Of a DNA stretch of 64,000 nucleotides, positions 1 through 8,714 are shown in pieces. The notes under the pieces were generated by a model, which was not told the origin of the DNA, did no database searches, and saw only the letters and a program-made list of their open reading frames with translations. The position numbers and the translations under genes are program-made. The DNA lies in the NCBI RefSeq assembly GCF_010731895.1, contig NZ_AP022596.1:558001-622000 (forward strand), given 5' to 3'. Source of the stretch: Mycolicibacterium helvum (GTDB taxonomy: Bacteria > Actinomycetota > Actinomycetes > Mycobacteriales > Mycobacteriaceae). Numbering within the stretch: the stretch's first letter is position 1; every line of letters begins with the position of its first letter.

Positions 1-305
1 CCACCGGTGAGCATATAGACACAGGTGGCTCCGCTGGCGGCGGCGGTCTCGATCAACCGGGACAGCGCGGCGCGGGCCTCGTCGACGTCCCGCGCCTCGG
101 CCGGCACCCGCCCTGACCCGAACAGGTGGTAGATCGCGTGAATCAGATAGTCACCGCACTCCAGAATGCGCCGAAACTCGGCGTCGAGGAGTTGTGTATC
201 GATGACACTGACGCGCCGCACACCGAGGTCGAGCCAATTGCGCTGTAATTCAGCGGGACTCGACCCGAGGAAGGTGACATCGTGGACCGACACCCGCTCA
301 TGCAT
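1..305 (-). CDS. Sugar-phosphate isomerase/epimerase-like TIM-barrel protein (partial)
   Basis: The reading frame begins with ATG at 305 and runs off the left edge with about 101 codons and no stop. The N-terminus reads HDVTFLGSSPAELQRNW, followed by a segment placing a strand-like RRVSVIDTQLL. This pattern fits the xylose-isomerase-like TIM-barrel (AP endonuclease 2) superfamily, but only the first third is visible. It starts 2 bases after the sulfotransferase stop, so it is the last visible gene of the tetR-tauD-LLM-sulfotransferase unit. The substrate cannot be inferred. Family assignment is moderate. Confidence 0.6.
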   Translation of the reverse strand, partial: MHERVSVHDVTFLGSSPAELQRNWLDLGVRRVSVIDTQLLDAEFRRILECGDYLIHAIYHLFGSGRVPAEARDVDEARAALSRLIETAAASGATCVYMLTG

Positions 306-307
306 CG

Positions 308-1477
308 TCAGTCCCGTTTCTCGATGCGGACACCGAACCGCTCCCGGAACGGCGCGAACTCGGCGTGTAGATCATCGAGGTCTTCACCGATATCGGTCAG
401 CAGTGACGTGGAGTATCCGAACTTGCCGTACCTATCGCCACGATTGCCGGCCAGGTAGTCCCGCATGGCCGCCTGGGCGTCACTGGTGAGATCCCGTCCG
501 CAGAAGGCGTAGTAGCTGCGCACCGCCCCGATCGGGTCGGCGATGAAGTCGGCATACGGGATGTGCATGATCCGCGGATCGTCCACCATTGGGGACGTCA
601 TCGTGTTGGCGATGCTGGCCCTGGTCATCTCGAGGTGCTTCTTGGCCTCGACGCGCAGATCGATCGGCCCGACGATGCCGTCGAGGATATCGGCCATCAT
701 CATCGTGCGCGATGCGGCGACCTGCACCGGGTCGCGATGCAGCCAGAGCAGATTGGCATCGGGATAGGTGTCGAAGAACGCCTCGAGCCGAAATCCGTGG
801 AAGCCCTTCAGCACCCAGTACCTGGGCTCCCGGTTGTACTGGAACTGTTGCAGCATCGCTTTGTGGATTCGGTATTGCGCACTGGGATCCGTCGGCAGCC
901 CGCCCACCAGTGTCTGCATCGGCACCCGCCACCACGCGGTGGGCGTCATCACCCGAAAGTCGAAGGCCCAGGCGCGTTCATCCTCGGGAAGGCCGTCGCC
1001 GAGCATGTCGTTGTAGGGGTGGCTGCGCAGCCATTTGGGCATCTTGGCATTGATCTCGCGCCAGTCGGCGTCGGCGTGGGCGCGGCGTCGATCATCCGGG
1101 CCGGCCAAGCCGGGCGGCGGCGAAGGGTACATTACCTCCCAGAACCGCAGCGCTCGCCCGTGCGGATCCACCGACATCAGGGCATGCATCAGTGTGGTTC
1201 CTGAGCGTGGTTCACCCGTCACGAACATCGGCCCGTCGATCACCTCGTCAGCGATCGGAAAGCGGGTCCGGTCGGCGAACAGTTCCAGCCGCGAGGTCAG
1301 CAGCCAGTGACACACCCGCTCAGCTTCGGCAATGCCGTTGGCGTCCAGTCCGATACCGTTGAGGTGGCCAACGGCCACGGCGAACCGCTCGGGCAGGGTC
1401 GGGTCGCCGAAATCGTGGTGCCCTATCTCGGCTTGAGCTCGGGCCAGTAGAGCGGCCGCGTCCAGTCCCACGGTCAT
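308..1477 (-). CDS. Sulfotransferase family protein
   Basis: This 389-residue protein has the PAPS 5'-phosphosulfate-binding loop of sulfotransferases, TGEPRSGTT at about residues 87-95, and a second conserved segment, LLWLHRDPVQVAAS, near 243-256, which corresponds to the 3'-phosphate-binding region. It would transfer sulfate from PAPS to a hydroxyl or amine of an unknown small molecule in the cytoplasm. The frame stays open further upstream, but ATG 1477 overlaps the upstream LLM gene stop by four bases (ATGA), which fixes the start. Mycobacteria carry many such Stf-like paralogues, and the acceptor is not predictable. Confidence 0.88.
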   Translation of the reverse strand: MTVGLDAAALLARAQAEIGHHDFGDPTLPERFAVAVGHLNGIGLDANGIAEAERVCHWLLTSRLELFADRTRFPIADEVIDGPMFVTGEPRSGTTLMHALMSVDPHGRALRFWEVMYPSPPPGLAGPDDRRRAHADADWREINAKMPKWLRSHPYNDMLGDGLPEDERAWAFDFRVMTPTAWWRVPMQTLVGGLPTDPSAQYRIHKAMLQQFQYNREPRYWVLKGFHGFRLEAFFDTYPDANLLWLHRDPVQVAASRTMMMADILDGIVGPIDLRVEAKKHLEMTRASIANTMTSPMVDDPRIMHIPYADFIADPIGAVRSYYAFCGRDLTSDAQAAMRDYLAGNRGDRYGKFGYSTSLLTDIGEDLDDLHAEFAPFRERFGVRIEKRD

Positions 1478-2601
1478 GACTGTCCTTTGCACAACGTCAA
1501 CAACTCGTCTTCCGTCCTGCGCACATTGGCTCCCGACGCGGCGGCGAATTCCAGACCGGCCATCGTGCTGTAGTCCAAGATCTTGGGGACCCGAAGTCCG
1601 GCATCGACATACGACTTCACGATCCGCGCCACCTCGGTGGGCGTGCCATGCGGAACCACTGCGAGAATCGCCTCGGGATCGACACGACCCAGGAAGTCGA
1701 CGATGCGTTCCCTGGTCATGGTCGCTGGGTTGATGGCGTGGAACCCGCCCCAGTCTGCGCCCATCGGATGGTCGAATCCGAAGCGGCGCAGAACGCCTGC
1801 CGAGACCTGCAGGAGAAAGCTGGCGACCAGTGGCGCGCGGACGATGCGCTCGATCGCAGCCTCGTGCTCGCCGATCAGGCACACCTGCACAAAGCACGGG
1901 GTGATCGCCATCGGGTCACGTCCGGCGTGTTCGGCCGACTGGCGCACCGTACCGAGCATCTGGGCGTACTGCTCGGGGGTCCACGCGCCCGCCGGCCACC
2001 AGCCGTCGGCGTAGCGTCCCACGATTTCGAGCATCCGCGGCCCGCTCGCGCCGATCCAGATCGGCGGGAGCCGGTCGGCATAGGGCTCGGTGTCCAACCG
2101 GGCGTGCTCGAGGTGGTAGAACTGGCCCTGGAAATCGACCGGCCCCGGACTATCCCACAGCAGTCGAATGACTTTCAGCGCTTCCTCGAAGCGGCTGACC
2201 GGCTTGGCGAACTCGAACCCATACGGCACGACGTTCTCGGTCTCGCCGCTGCCGAGGCCCAGGATGAACCGCCCCCGGGACAAGTGATCGACGGTCAGCG
2301 CGCTCTGGGCGAGCAGGGCTGGGTGGCGACGTACGGTGTCCACAACACTGGTGGCCAGCCGCACATTCGAGGTGAGCACGGCCGCGGCCGCGGCCACCGC
2401 CATGCCGTCGAGATGGCGGTGGGGGGACGGCGACACGGTGGCCAGGTCGGTGAATTCCGGTGTCCACAAGGCATCCGGCCAAAAACTCACCATGTGATCG
2501 GGCAGCCAGACCGAGTGGTACCGGCCGCTATCCAGATCGGACAGACACGACAGATCCAGGGGAAGGGTCGTGCGCAGGAAGGCGGCGGGCGAGACGTCCA
2601 T
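1474..2601 (-). CDS. LLM-class F420-dependent oxidoreductase
   Basis: The 375-residue protein has the luciferase-like TIM-barrel pattern: VWLPDHM near residues 32-38, the STPHRHLDG-like early loop, RGRFILGLGSGE in the middle, and PIWIGASGPRMLEIVGRYADGW near 180-200. The last segment is typical of coenzyme F420-dependent LLM enzymes of actinobacteria. It probably carries out hydride transfer with F420 on an unknown substrate. The start ATG shares one base with the stop of the upstream TauD-like gene, and the 3' end overlaps the sulfotransferase start by four bases, so the three are translationally coupled. Confidence 0.9.
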   Translation of the reverse strand: MDVSPAAFLRTTLPLDLSCLSDLDSGRYHSVWLPDHMVSFWPDALWTPEFTDLATVSPSPHRHLDGMAVAAAAAVLTSNVRLATSVVDTVRRHPALLAQSALTVDHLSRGRFILGLGSGETENVVPYGFEFAKPVSRFEEALKVIRLLWDSPGPVDFQGQFYHLEHARLDTEPYADRLPPIWIGASGPRMLEIVGRYADGWWPAGAWTPEQYAQMLGTVRQSAEHAGRDPMAITPCFVQVCLIGEHEAAIERIVRAPLVASFLLQVSAGVLRRFGFDHPMGADWGGFHAINPATMTRERIVDFLGRVDPEAILAVVPHGTPTEVARIVKSYVDAGLRVPKILDYSTMAGLEFAAASGANVRRTEDELLTLCKGQS

Positions 2602-3425
2602 CAGTGAAAGGCTTCCTCGCCTTCCACTTTGGTGCGGTGCAGCAACCGCCCCGATGCGGGATCGTAGGGCGTGGCCCGGTGCATGGTGCCGGTGTTATCC
2701 CAGATGACCAGGTCGCCAACCGACCAGGTGTGCCGGTACACGAACTCTGGCCGCGTGGCCCAATCCCGCAAGCGGACAAGGAGTTCGACGCTGCGCCTGA
2801 AGTCCATATCCACCACGTGACGCGCCGTACATCCCAGTACCAATGACTTGCGTCCGGAGCGGTGATTCCACACCAGCGGCAGCTCGCGATCGCCGATCGC
2901 CATCATCGTCCGCAGCGTCGTGAAGCTCGGTTCGGGCTCGTAGTAGAAAAGCGTGTTCCACGCCGCGTGCATCACCCGCAGTGATTCCAGCGCCTGCTTG
3001 TCGGCACCGTCGAGCGCATCGTAGGCCGCATAGGTATTGGCGAATTCGGTGTCGCCACTGCCGTCCGGGCACACCACCTTGCTGGACAACAGCGAGGCAC
3101 GGATCGGCACGTCGTTCATGGTCCCGTCGATGTGCCAGTACAGCGAGCCCAACAGGTAATCGGCGAGCTCATTGATGTTCGTGTCGAGCGTGACGGAGTA
3201 GACCTGCTCGCCGGTGCGCTCGGGGGCGAAAGTGCCCAGTGTCCTGGTGAATTCGACCTGCTCGTCATCACTGAAACCGATCTGTGGAAAGACCAGCACA
3301 CCACGGTGTTCCAGCAGTTCGCGCAGCGCCTCGGAGTGGACGCCGCTGAGTAATTCGGCCTTGGACGCTGCGACTTCGGAGGCGATATTGGGTTTGATGT
3401 CGGCGACCGACAGCGTCATTGCCAC
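2601..3425 (-). CDS. TauD/TfdA-family 2-oxoglutarate-dependent dioxygenase
   Basis: The 274-residue protein carries the Fe(II) facial triad of the TauD family: H98-x-D100 in LYWHIDGT and H249 in TGTMHRATPYD. R264 in LLHRT is placed to bind 2-oxoglutarate. These enzymes hydroxylate substrates next to a leaving group such as sulfonate, sulfate ester or aryloxy; the neighbouring sulfotransferase makes a sulfur-containing or sulfated substrate attractive but unproven. ATG 3425 is used; ATG 3419 is an alternative. A partly palindromic sequence sits just upstream, between this gene and the TetR gene. Confidence 0.88.
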   Translation of the reverse strand: MAMTLSVADIKPNIASEVAASKAELLSGVHSEALRELLEHRGVLVFPQIGFSDDEQVEFTRTLGTFAPERTGEQVYSVTLDTNINELADYLLGSLYWHIDGTMNDVPIRASLLSSKVVCPDGSGDTEFANTYAAYDALDGADKQALESLRVMHAAWNTLFYYEPEPSFTTLRTMMAIGDRELPLVWNHRSGRKSLVLGCTARHVVDMDFRRSVELLVRLRDWATRPEFVYRHTWSVGDLVIWDNTGTMHRATPYDPASGRLLHRTKVEGEEAFH

Positions 3426-3428
3426 GCA

Positions 3429-3454
3429 TTAACTATACCCGAGCGTAAAGTTAA
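3429..3454. promoter_or_regulatory. Imperfect palindrome, candidate TetR operator
   Basis: A 26-base imperfect inverted repeat has outer arms TTAACT and AGTTAA and inner TAC/GTA matches. It lies in the 35-base gap between the TetR stop (3461) and the TauD start (3425). Its position suggests an operator for the adjacent TetR protein controlling the tauD-LLM-sulfotransferase genes. That assignment is inference from position and symmetry. Confidence 0.45.
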
Positions 3455-3460
3455 GCGGAA

Positions 3461-4102
3461 CTATCGGGGCAACACGCCCTGCAGGAAGAGGTCGACCGCG
3501 TGCAGCAGCCGGCGCTGTTCCTCCTTGCGACTGCGATAGAGGCCGAAATCGGCCAGCCGGGCGGGCAAGACCTCGACCATGGCCAGGAAGTGCTCGGCGG
3601 CCAACTCGATGTCGGCGACCGCGATGGTGCAGGCCTCGGCATGGCGGGCAAGCAGATCCATCACCTGTTTTTGGCGGGCCGCCCAGCCGAGTGACTCAGC
3701 GGACAGCCCGAATTCGGGAAATCGATGCGCTTCGTTGCGCGCGATCTTGTGCAGCTGGACGATATCGGGATTGAGTGCTTGGCGAAGCGCACCCTGCCCG
3801 AGGGCCACCAGAGCCGTACGCAGATCCTCGTCCTGCACCGTGGTCGGGGTGTCGACCTGCACGGCCCGGCTGAACGCCCACGGAATGACGTCGAGGAACA
3901 CCGCACGCTTGTCGGGGTAGCGGGCATACAACGTGGGTTTGGTGATCCCGGCGGCGTCGGCGATCGCGACCATCGTCGTGGCGTCGTAACCGTTCTCCAG
4001 GAATGTCTTGACCGCGGCTTCTCTCAACCGGTGATGAAGAGCCGCAGCCTCAGCCTGCGTGGGCCGACCGCCCCGCCGCTCTGGAGACGCAGCCTTTGCC
4101 AT
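3461..4102 (-). CDS. TetR/AcrR-family transcriptional regulator
   Basis: This is a 213-residue protein. The N-terminal TetR DNA-binding domain contains EAAVKTFLENGYDATTM followed by IADAAGITKPTLYARYPDK, the usual helix-turn-helix, at about residues 30-65. The C-terminal helical ligand domain resembles the AefR-like group. ATG 4102 (MAKAASPER) is preferred over an upstream in-frame ATG at 4132, because it places the basic N-terminus at the usual distance from the HTH. It is the first gene of the minus-strand unit down to the window edge and is divergent from the SnoaL-like gene at 4186. It probably represses tauD and its followers. Confidence 0.9.
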   Translation of the reverse strand: MAKAASPERRGGRPTQAEAAALHHRLREAAVKTFLENGYDATTMVAIADAAGITKPTLYARYPDKRAVFLDVIPWAFSRAVQVDTPTTVQDEDLRTALVALGQGALRQALNPDIVQLHKIARNEAHRFPEFGLSAESLGWAARQKQVMDLLARHAEACTIAVADIELAAEHFLAMVEVLPARLADFGLYRSRKEEQRRLLHAVDLFLQGVLPR

Positions 4103-4185
4103 TCGCGAGAGTTTACGTCGCCTGGCTATCACATCGGGTGCGGCCGTATCAGATCGTCACTCGTGGGCGGTCCATTCGTTAGCCT

Positions 4186-4692
4186 ATGCCGGTGGCCGAA
4201 CAGGATTCGTGGGCTGACGTCGAGGCAATCAAGCAACTCAAGGCGCGCTATTGCCGCCTGCTGGACACCAAGGACTGGGCAGGCTGGCGCGAGCTCTTCA
4301 CCGACGACTTCGTCAGTGACACCACCCCGTCCGGCGGAGTGCTCATCACGGGCGCAGACGAGTTCGTGGCGTTTCTCCGGTCAACACTGGGCAAGCGCTC
4401 ACAACCCACGGTGCATCAGGTGCATGCCCCAGAGATCGAGCTGACGTCACCGGCCACGGCCACGGGCGTCTGGGCGCTCAACGACATTGTGCGGCTGGCC
4501 CCCGGGATCAACCTCGCGGGCTACGGCCACTACCACGAGACCTACGAGAAGGTCGGCGGTCAGTGGCGGATCAAGACGTCCACCCTGACCCGGCTGCGTG
4601 AAGATGTTTTCAATCCCATCTTCTCCCTACGGATTTCACCACGCCTGCGGGACTCAGCGGCGCGCCTGGCACGAAAGCGAGGCATGGTGTGA
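4186..4692 (+). CDS. SnoaL-like (NTF2-fold) protein
   Basis: The 168-residue protein begins with the pattern of SnoaL_4/NTF2-like domains: IKQLKARYCRLLDTKDWAGWRELFTDDFVSD (described here by its key blocks at residues 15-45), a HQVHAPEIEL strand near 82-91, and a GHYHETYEKVGGQWRIKTSTLTR C-terminal sheet near 113-135. Members are cofactor-free cyclases, isomerases or dehydratases, and many are catabolic accessory proteins. The C-terminal 30 residues are basic and extend past the fold. It is coupled to the epimerase gene downstream through an overlap of stop and start. Confidence 0.8.
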   Translation: MPVAEQDSWADVEAIKQLKARYCRLLDTKDWAGWRELFTDDFVSDTTPSGGVLITGADEFVAFLRSTLGKRSQPTVHQVHAPEIELTSPATATGVWALNDIVRLAPGINLAGYGHYHETYEKVGGQWRIKTSTLTRLREDVFNPIFSLRISPRLRDSAARLARKRGMV

Positions 4693-5795
4693 TGGAGCGA
4701 CACACAGTTCTGGTGACCGGGGCGTTCGGTCAAGTCGGTTCACGCTGCGCCGACATCTTGCTCCAACGGGGGCACACCGTCATCGCAACAGATCTGCGGA
4801 CGCCGGCAACGGAGACCGTTGCGGCGCGGCTGGCGGCTGCCGGGCACGCCGGGACGCTGCGGCCGGTCTACGCCGACTTGCTCGACCCACAGTCCGTTGG
4901 CCGACTGGTCAGCGAGCACCCACCCACCGCGATCGTGCATCTGGCGGCGATGATTGCCCCGACCTCCTATCGCAACCCGAAGCTGGCCCGGCGGGTCAAC
5001 GTCGGCGGCACCGCAACCCTCGTCCAGGCAGCCGCCGCACTGTCCGAACCACCGATCGTGCTACTGGCCTCCAGTGCATCGGTGTACGGCTCGCGTAATC
5101 CCTATCGCCACCCCGAACTAATCACCCCGCAGACACCGGTGAATCCCATTGACCAGTACGGCGAGGACAAGGTGCTCGCCGAGAAGGCGATCACCGACAG
5201 CGGGTTGCCGTACGCGCTGCTCCGGCTGGCCGGTGTCATCTCCCCGGACGCCGCGGGCAGCATGAACGGCGACTACCTGGTGCTGATGCGGGCGACCCCG
5301 GGCGACAACCGGTTACACACCGTCGATGCACGAGACGTCGCATTGGCCTTCGCCAACGGCGTCGAACGCGCCGAAGCCATCGCGGGCAAGGTCCTACTGA
5401 TCGGTGGAGACGAAACCCACCTGCACACGCACCGCGATGTGGAGGACGACATGATGGCCGCCATGGGGCTGGGGCGGCTGGGGGCAGGCGCCAGCCTGCC
5501 CGGTGATCCCGACGACGACCAGGGCTGGAGCTTCACCGGCTGGTTCGATACGGCGGAATCACAAGCGCTGCTGGACTTTCACGTGCACCCTTGGCCCGAG
5601 ACGGTGGACTGGGTGGCCGGGTCTCAGAGCAGCGTCCTGCGCAGCGGGCTCGGGCTGGCAGGCCCACTCGTCCGGCCCGTGATGCGCCTGGCGCTGGCCG
5701 CTCAGCGGAGACGGGAGGGCCGCGGGCGCTATGCCGATCCGTGGACGTTCATTGCCGGCAAGTACGGACCAGAGGTCCTGGCCGCCCGCAGCTGA
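4692..5795 (+). CDS. NAD-dependent epimerase/dehydratase (extended SDR)
   Basis: The 367-residue protein has an extended-SDR Rossmann motif TGAFGQVG at residues 9-16, a central HLAAMIAP segment near 83-90, and the catalytic Tyr156-x3-Lys160 in DQYGEDK. LLASSAS near 124-130 supplies the Ser. The substrate is unknown; related mycobacterial proteins act on sugars, steroids or lipids. ATG 4692 overlaps the SnoaL stop by one base; a GTG at 4689 would give one extra residue. The C-terminal 60 residues (LAAQRRREGRGRYADPW region) are basic. Confidence 0.88.
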   Translation: MERHTVLVTGAFGQVGSRCADILLQRGHTVIATDLRTPATETVAARLAAAGHAGTLRPVYADLLDPQSVGRLVSEHPPTAIVHLAAMIAPTSYRNPKLARRVNVGGTATLVQAAAALSEPPIVLLASSASVYGSRNPYRHPELITPQTPVNPIDQYGEDKVLAEKAITDSGLPYALLRLAGVISPDAAGSMNGDYLVLMRATPGDNRLHTVDARDVALAFANGVERAEAIAGKVLLIGGDETHLHTHRDVEDDMMAAMGLGRLGAGASLPGDPDDDQGWSFTGWFDTAESQALLDFHVHPWPETVDWVAGSQSSVLRSGLGLAGPLVRPVMRLALAAQRRREGRGRYADPWTFIAGKYGPEVLAARS

Positions 5796-5799
5796 GAAA

Positions 5800-6050
5800 T
5801 CACCTCGGGAATTCGGCGATCACCGATTCGCCGAACTCGGCGATCGATTCGGGTGCCGCGAAATCGGCGAACCAGACGTAGAATCGCTGCGCCCCTTGAT
5901 CCCGCAGCCGGCTGAAATACTTGATGAGGTCGTCCGCGCGCCCACACACCAGCCCCGGCCCGAGATGCCCCCAACGGCGCCAGCTCTTGTCGGTCACGGC
6001 ATCGGCGTCGGCGCTCTGTCCGATAAAGCCGACCATCTGCTGGACCGATG
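5800..6050 (-). pseudogene. C-terminal remnant of an LLM-class oxidoreductase gene
   Basis: The minus-strand frame ending at 5800 encodes GRADDLIKYFSRLRDQG, then a block with RFYVWFADFAAPESIAEFG, which is the characteristic C-terminus of actinobacterial LLM-class F420-dependent enzymes. Upstream of about 6050 the frame no longer resembles the family, and no barrel N-terminus follows in any frame. A working LLM protein needs about 300 residues; about 80 remain. I infer a decayed gene. The 5' boundary is approximate. Confidence 0.6.
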
Positions 6051-6167
6051 CACAGCCATCAGACGCGCTCGGCGATCGTCGCGGTGCCCATGCATGATGA
6101 CCGCGTCGAGAATGAGCGCGTCTCTGATGTCTCGCCCCCTCCATTGGAATGCAGCTTCGCCAACAGT

Positions 6168-6182
6168 GAGAATAACGTTCTC
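6168..6182. promoter_or_regulatory. GAGAA-N5-TTCTC palindrome
   Basis: The sequence GAGAATAACGTTCTC has perfect 5-bp outer arms. It lies upstream of both the decayed LLM gene (minus) and the secreted-protein gene at 6259 (plus). It matches the palindrome found repeatedly between catabolic operons elsewhere in the window. It may be an operator of a shared regulator or overlap a -10 element. Confidence 0.45.
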
Positions 6183-6258
6183 GCCGCGCGTGTCAATGAA
6201 GGGGCCGCGTGGTGGGACAAACGCCGACCGCAAAGACTCCGCCATGCAAAACTGAGCC

Positions 6259-6675
6259 ATGAGGTTCGTCCAGTTGGGGTCGGCGATGGCCCTGGCAGCG
6301 GTATGTGTGGCGGGTTCTTCAGCCCCGGCCGGTGCCGACGAAGGCGTAATGCACCAGGTCACCTACAGCGTGTTTGCCGAGCAGCCGTTCCGGGCTGCCG
6401 ACATCTACTACCGGGATACCGAACCGGCGAACTGGTCGGACTACAGCCACGACCCGTACGTCTTCAGCCCCAAGGTCGAGGCCGACGTCGGGCCGACCCA
6501 GAAGTGGGTGCTCAACGTCCAGCTAGCCAATCCCGAGGAATGGGCCATGGTGGCGGCTACCAGCGGGCTGTCGAAGACTCCGCCGAATTTTCACTGCGTG
6601 CTCGCCGTGGACGGGGTCGTCGTCGCGGAGAACTCCGGCGCCAAGGGCGCGCTCTGCTCACTGCGTCACTGGTGA
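6259..6675 (+). CDS. Secreted MmpS-like small protein
   Basis: The 138-residue protein has a Sec-type signal peptide (positive start, hydrophobic 7-20, SAPAGA before a likely cut at 26/27). The mature part has VTYSVFAEQPF, IYYRDTEP, SDYSHDPYVFSP, WVLNVQL and a C-terminal NSGAKGALCSLRHW with two cysteines. The strand order and the INGVVV/KGALC ending resemble the periplasmic domain of MmpS proteins, but there is no retained membrane anchor. A close paralogue lies at 10747. Its 3' end overlaps that of the convergent TetR gene by ten bases. Confidence 0.8.
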   Translation: MRFVQLGSAMALAAVCVAGSSAPAGADEGVMHQVTYSVFAEQPFRAADIYYRDTEPANWSDYSHDPYVFSPKVEADVGPTQKWVLNVQLANPEEWAMVAATSGLSKTPPNFHCVLAVDGVVVAENSGAKGALCSLRHW

Positions 6676-7277
6676 GCTGAGTCGTCCGCCGATTGTGGCG
6701 GGCCCTCCATGACGGTCAGGTACTTCTCGACGAGTTCCATCGTTTCGGCGTGCCCCGCTGTGACGCCGAGCGCCTCGCCCAGCATCACCACCGTCGACAA
6801 GCCGGTCAGCAGAATCGACCAGACCACCGGCGGCACCTCGGCGGGCAACACCCCGTGCCGGTCCAGCGCGGCGACGAACACCTCGCGCTGCTGTTCACGG
6901 AAGCGTTCCGCGTAGCGAGACATCTCGGCACGGAGCACCTTGCGGTGGTTGGCCAGCGCGGCCATCTCCATCGTCAACCGACTGGCGTCGGGGTTGATCC
7001 CGAATCGCCATAGCGCCCACAGCGGTTGGGGCGAGGCCAGCGCAAGCTGGTGGGCTTCCATGCCCTGGTCGGCGTAGCGGCGGAAGACCTCGAGGAACAG
7101 GTCGTCCATCGTGCGGAAGTAGTAGTGGACCAACTGCGGTTTGAGGCCCGCCTTCTCGGCAACCCGACGCGAGGTCACCGCTGCGTAACCCTCTTCGATC
7201 AGCAGCTGTTCGGCGGCGTCGAGCAGTACCAGGCGATTTTTCGCGTCGGGCGCTCCGATCCGTCGCGCCGATGCCAT
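6666..7277 (-). CDS. TetR/AcrR-family transcriptional regulator
   Basis: This is a 203-residue protein. The N-terminal domain shows LLDAAEQLLIEEGYAAVTSRRVAEKAGLKP followed by VHYYFRTMDDLFLEV at residues 18-65, a standard TetR helix-turn-helix. The C-terminal domain is helical, with a VVWSILLTGLSTVVMLGEALG segment near 150-170 that may form the ligand pocket. It is divergent from the P450 gene at 7417, with 139 bases between the starts, so it is the likely regulator of that P450. Confidence 0.9.
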   Translation of the reverse strand: MASARRIGAPDAKNRLVLLDAAEQLLIEEGYAAVTSRRVAEKAGLKPQLVHYYFRTMDDLFLEVFRRYADQGMEAHQLALASPQPLWALWRFGINPDASRLTMEMAALANHRKVLRAEMSRYAERFREQQREVFVAALDRHGVLPAEVPPVVWSILLTGLSTVVMLGEALGVTAGHAETMELVEKYLTVMEGPPQSADDSAHQ

Positions 7278-7293
7278 CTGCCACCTCGTTCTC

Positions 7294-7312
7294 GTTTAAG
7301 CGCCGATTGAAC
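7294..7312. promoter_or_regulatory. Candidate operator between TetR and P450 genes
   Basis: An imperfect inverted repeat, GTTTAA and TTGAAC separated by seven bases, lies 17 bases upstream of the TetR start and about 105 bases upstream of the P450 start. Location in a divergent TetR-target gap supports an operator. Only five of six arm bases pair, so the call is weak. Confidence 0.3.
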
Positions 7313-7416
7313 ACGCCGATAGTACGTGGGCCAATGGGATCCATCCTTGACCACGCACTTTACGCCATGCTAAGCAGGTGCACAGCAATCAGCCCGCTCG
7401 GAGGATAAACACGCTC

Positions 7417-8694
7417 ATGACCGACTTCGCCACTGTTGACTTCCTCACCGATCAGTCGCTGGTCCCCGACCCCTACCCGTACTACGACTACCTGCGGGAG
7501 AAGAGCCCCACAGTACGGCTGGAACCGCACGGCTTCGTCGCCGTCACCGGGTACGAAGAGGCTCTCGAGGTCTACAAGAACCCCGAAGATTTCTCGAACA
7601 TCGTCGCCCTCGGTGGCCCCTTCCCTCCCCTGCCGTTCACTCCCGAGGGTGACGACCTGAACGCGCAGATCGATGCTCACCGCTCGTACTTTCCGATGAA
7701 CGAGCACATGGTGACCATGGACCCACCCGATCACACCAAGGCCCGCTCGCTGCTCAGCCGTCTGCTCACCCCCAAGCGACTCAAGGAGAACGAGGACTTC
7801 ATGTGGCGGCTGGCCGACCGCCAGCTCGACGAGTTCATCTCGCTGGGGCACAGCGAGTTCCTGGCCGAATACGCAAAACCCTTCTCGCTGTTGGTGATCG
7901 CCGACCTGCTCGGCGTCCCCGAGGAGGACCACAAGGAGTTCCGCACAGTGCTCGGCGCCGATCGGCCGGAAGCCCGGGTCGGCTCGCTGGATCATGGGTC
8001 AGTCGGCACGAATCCACTGGAGTTCCTGGACGAGAAGTTCAGCAGCTACCTCGAGGAGCGTCGGCGCAATCCCCGCGAAGACGTGCTGACCGAGCTGGCA
8101 ACCGCCAAGTACTCCGACGGGTCCACCCCGGAGATCATCGACGTGGTGCGCACCGCAACCTTCCTGTTCGCTGCGGGCCAGGAGACCACCGCCAAGCTGC
8201 TGTCCGCGGCCATCAAGGCGCTGGCCGAGCGGCCCGACCTCCAGCAGAGCCTGCGTGACGACCGCAGCCTGATCCCGACCTTCATCGAGGAGTCGCTGCG
8301 GCTGGAAAGCCCGGTCAAGAGTGACTCGCGGCTGGCCCGCCGGACCTCGAAGGTCGGCGACATGGAAGTGAAGGCCGGCACGGTGGTCATGGTGCTGCCC
8401 GGCGCGGCCAACCGCGATCCGCGGCGTTTCACCGATCCCCATGAATTCCAGGTTCGGCGCCCCAACGTCCGCGAGCACATCGCGTTCGGTCGTGGCGCGC
8501 ACTCATGCCCCGGCGCTCCGCTCGCGCGGGTCGAAGGTCGGGTGTCGCTGGAACGCATGCTGGACCGAATGGGCGAGATCACCATCGACGAGGAATTCCA
8601 CGGACCAGCCGACGACCGCCGGTATAGCTACGAGCCGACCTACATCCTGCGCGGGCTCGCCGATATCCACGTCCGGTTCACCGGCAGGGGCTGA
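7417..8694 (+). CDS. Cytochrome P450
   Basis: The 425-residue protein has all bacterial P450 landmarks: oxygen-activation I-helix AAGQETT at 252-258, E-x-x-R in EESLR at 291-295, and the heme loop FGRGAHSCPGAPLAR with Cys364. It is soluble and would need a ferredoxin and a reductase; none is adjacent. ATG 7417 is chosen because GGAGG at 7400-7404 lies correctly upstream; an in-frame ATG at 7378 lacks such a site. It is divergent from a TetR gene. The substrate and CYP family cannot be assigned by eye. Confidence 0.93.
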   Translation: MTDFATVDFLTDQSLVPDPYPYYDYLREKSPTVRLEPHGFVAVTGYEEALEVYKNPEDFSNIVALGGPFPPLPFTPEGDDLNAQIDAHRSYFPMNEHMVTMDPPDHTKARSLLSRLLTPKRLKENEDFMWRLADRQLDEFISLGHSEFLAEYAKPFSLLVIADLLGVPEEDHKEFRTVLGADRPEARVGSLDHGSVGTNPLEFLDEKFSSYLEERRRNPREDVLTELATAKYSDGSTPEIIDVVRTATFLFAAGQETTAKLLSAAIKALAERPDLQQSLRDDRSLIPTFIEESLRLESPVKSDSRLARRTSKVGDMEVKAGTVVMVLPGAANRDPRRFTDPHEFQVRRPNVREHIAFGRGAHSCPGAPLARVEGRVSLERMLDRMGEITIDEEFHGPADDRRYSYEPTYILRGLADIHVRFTGRG

Positions 8695-8714
8695 GAGATA
8701 GGAACGAGGACGGC

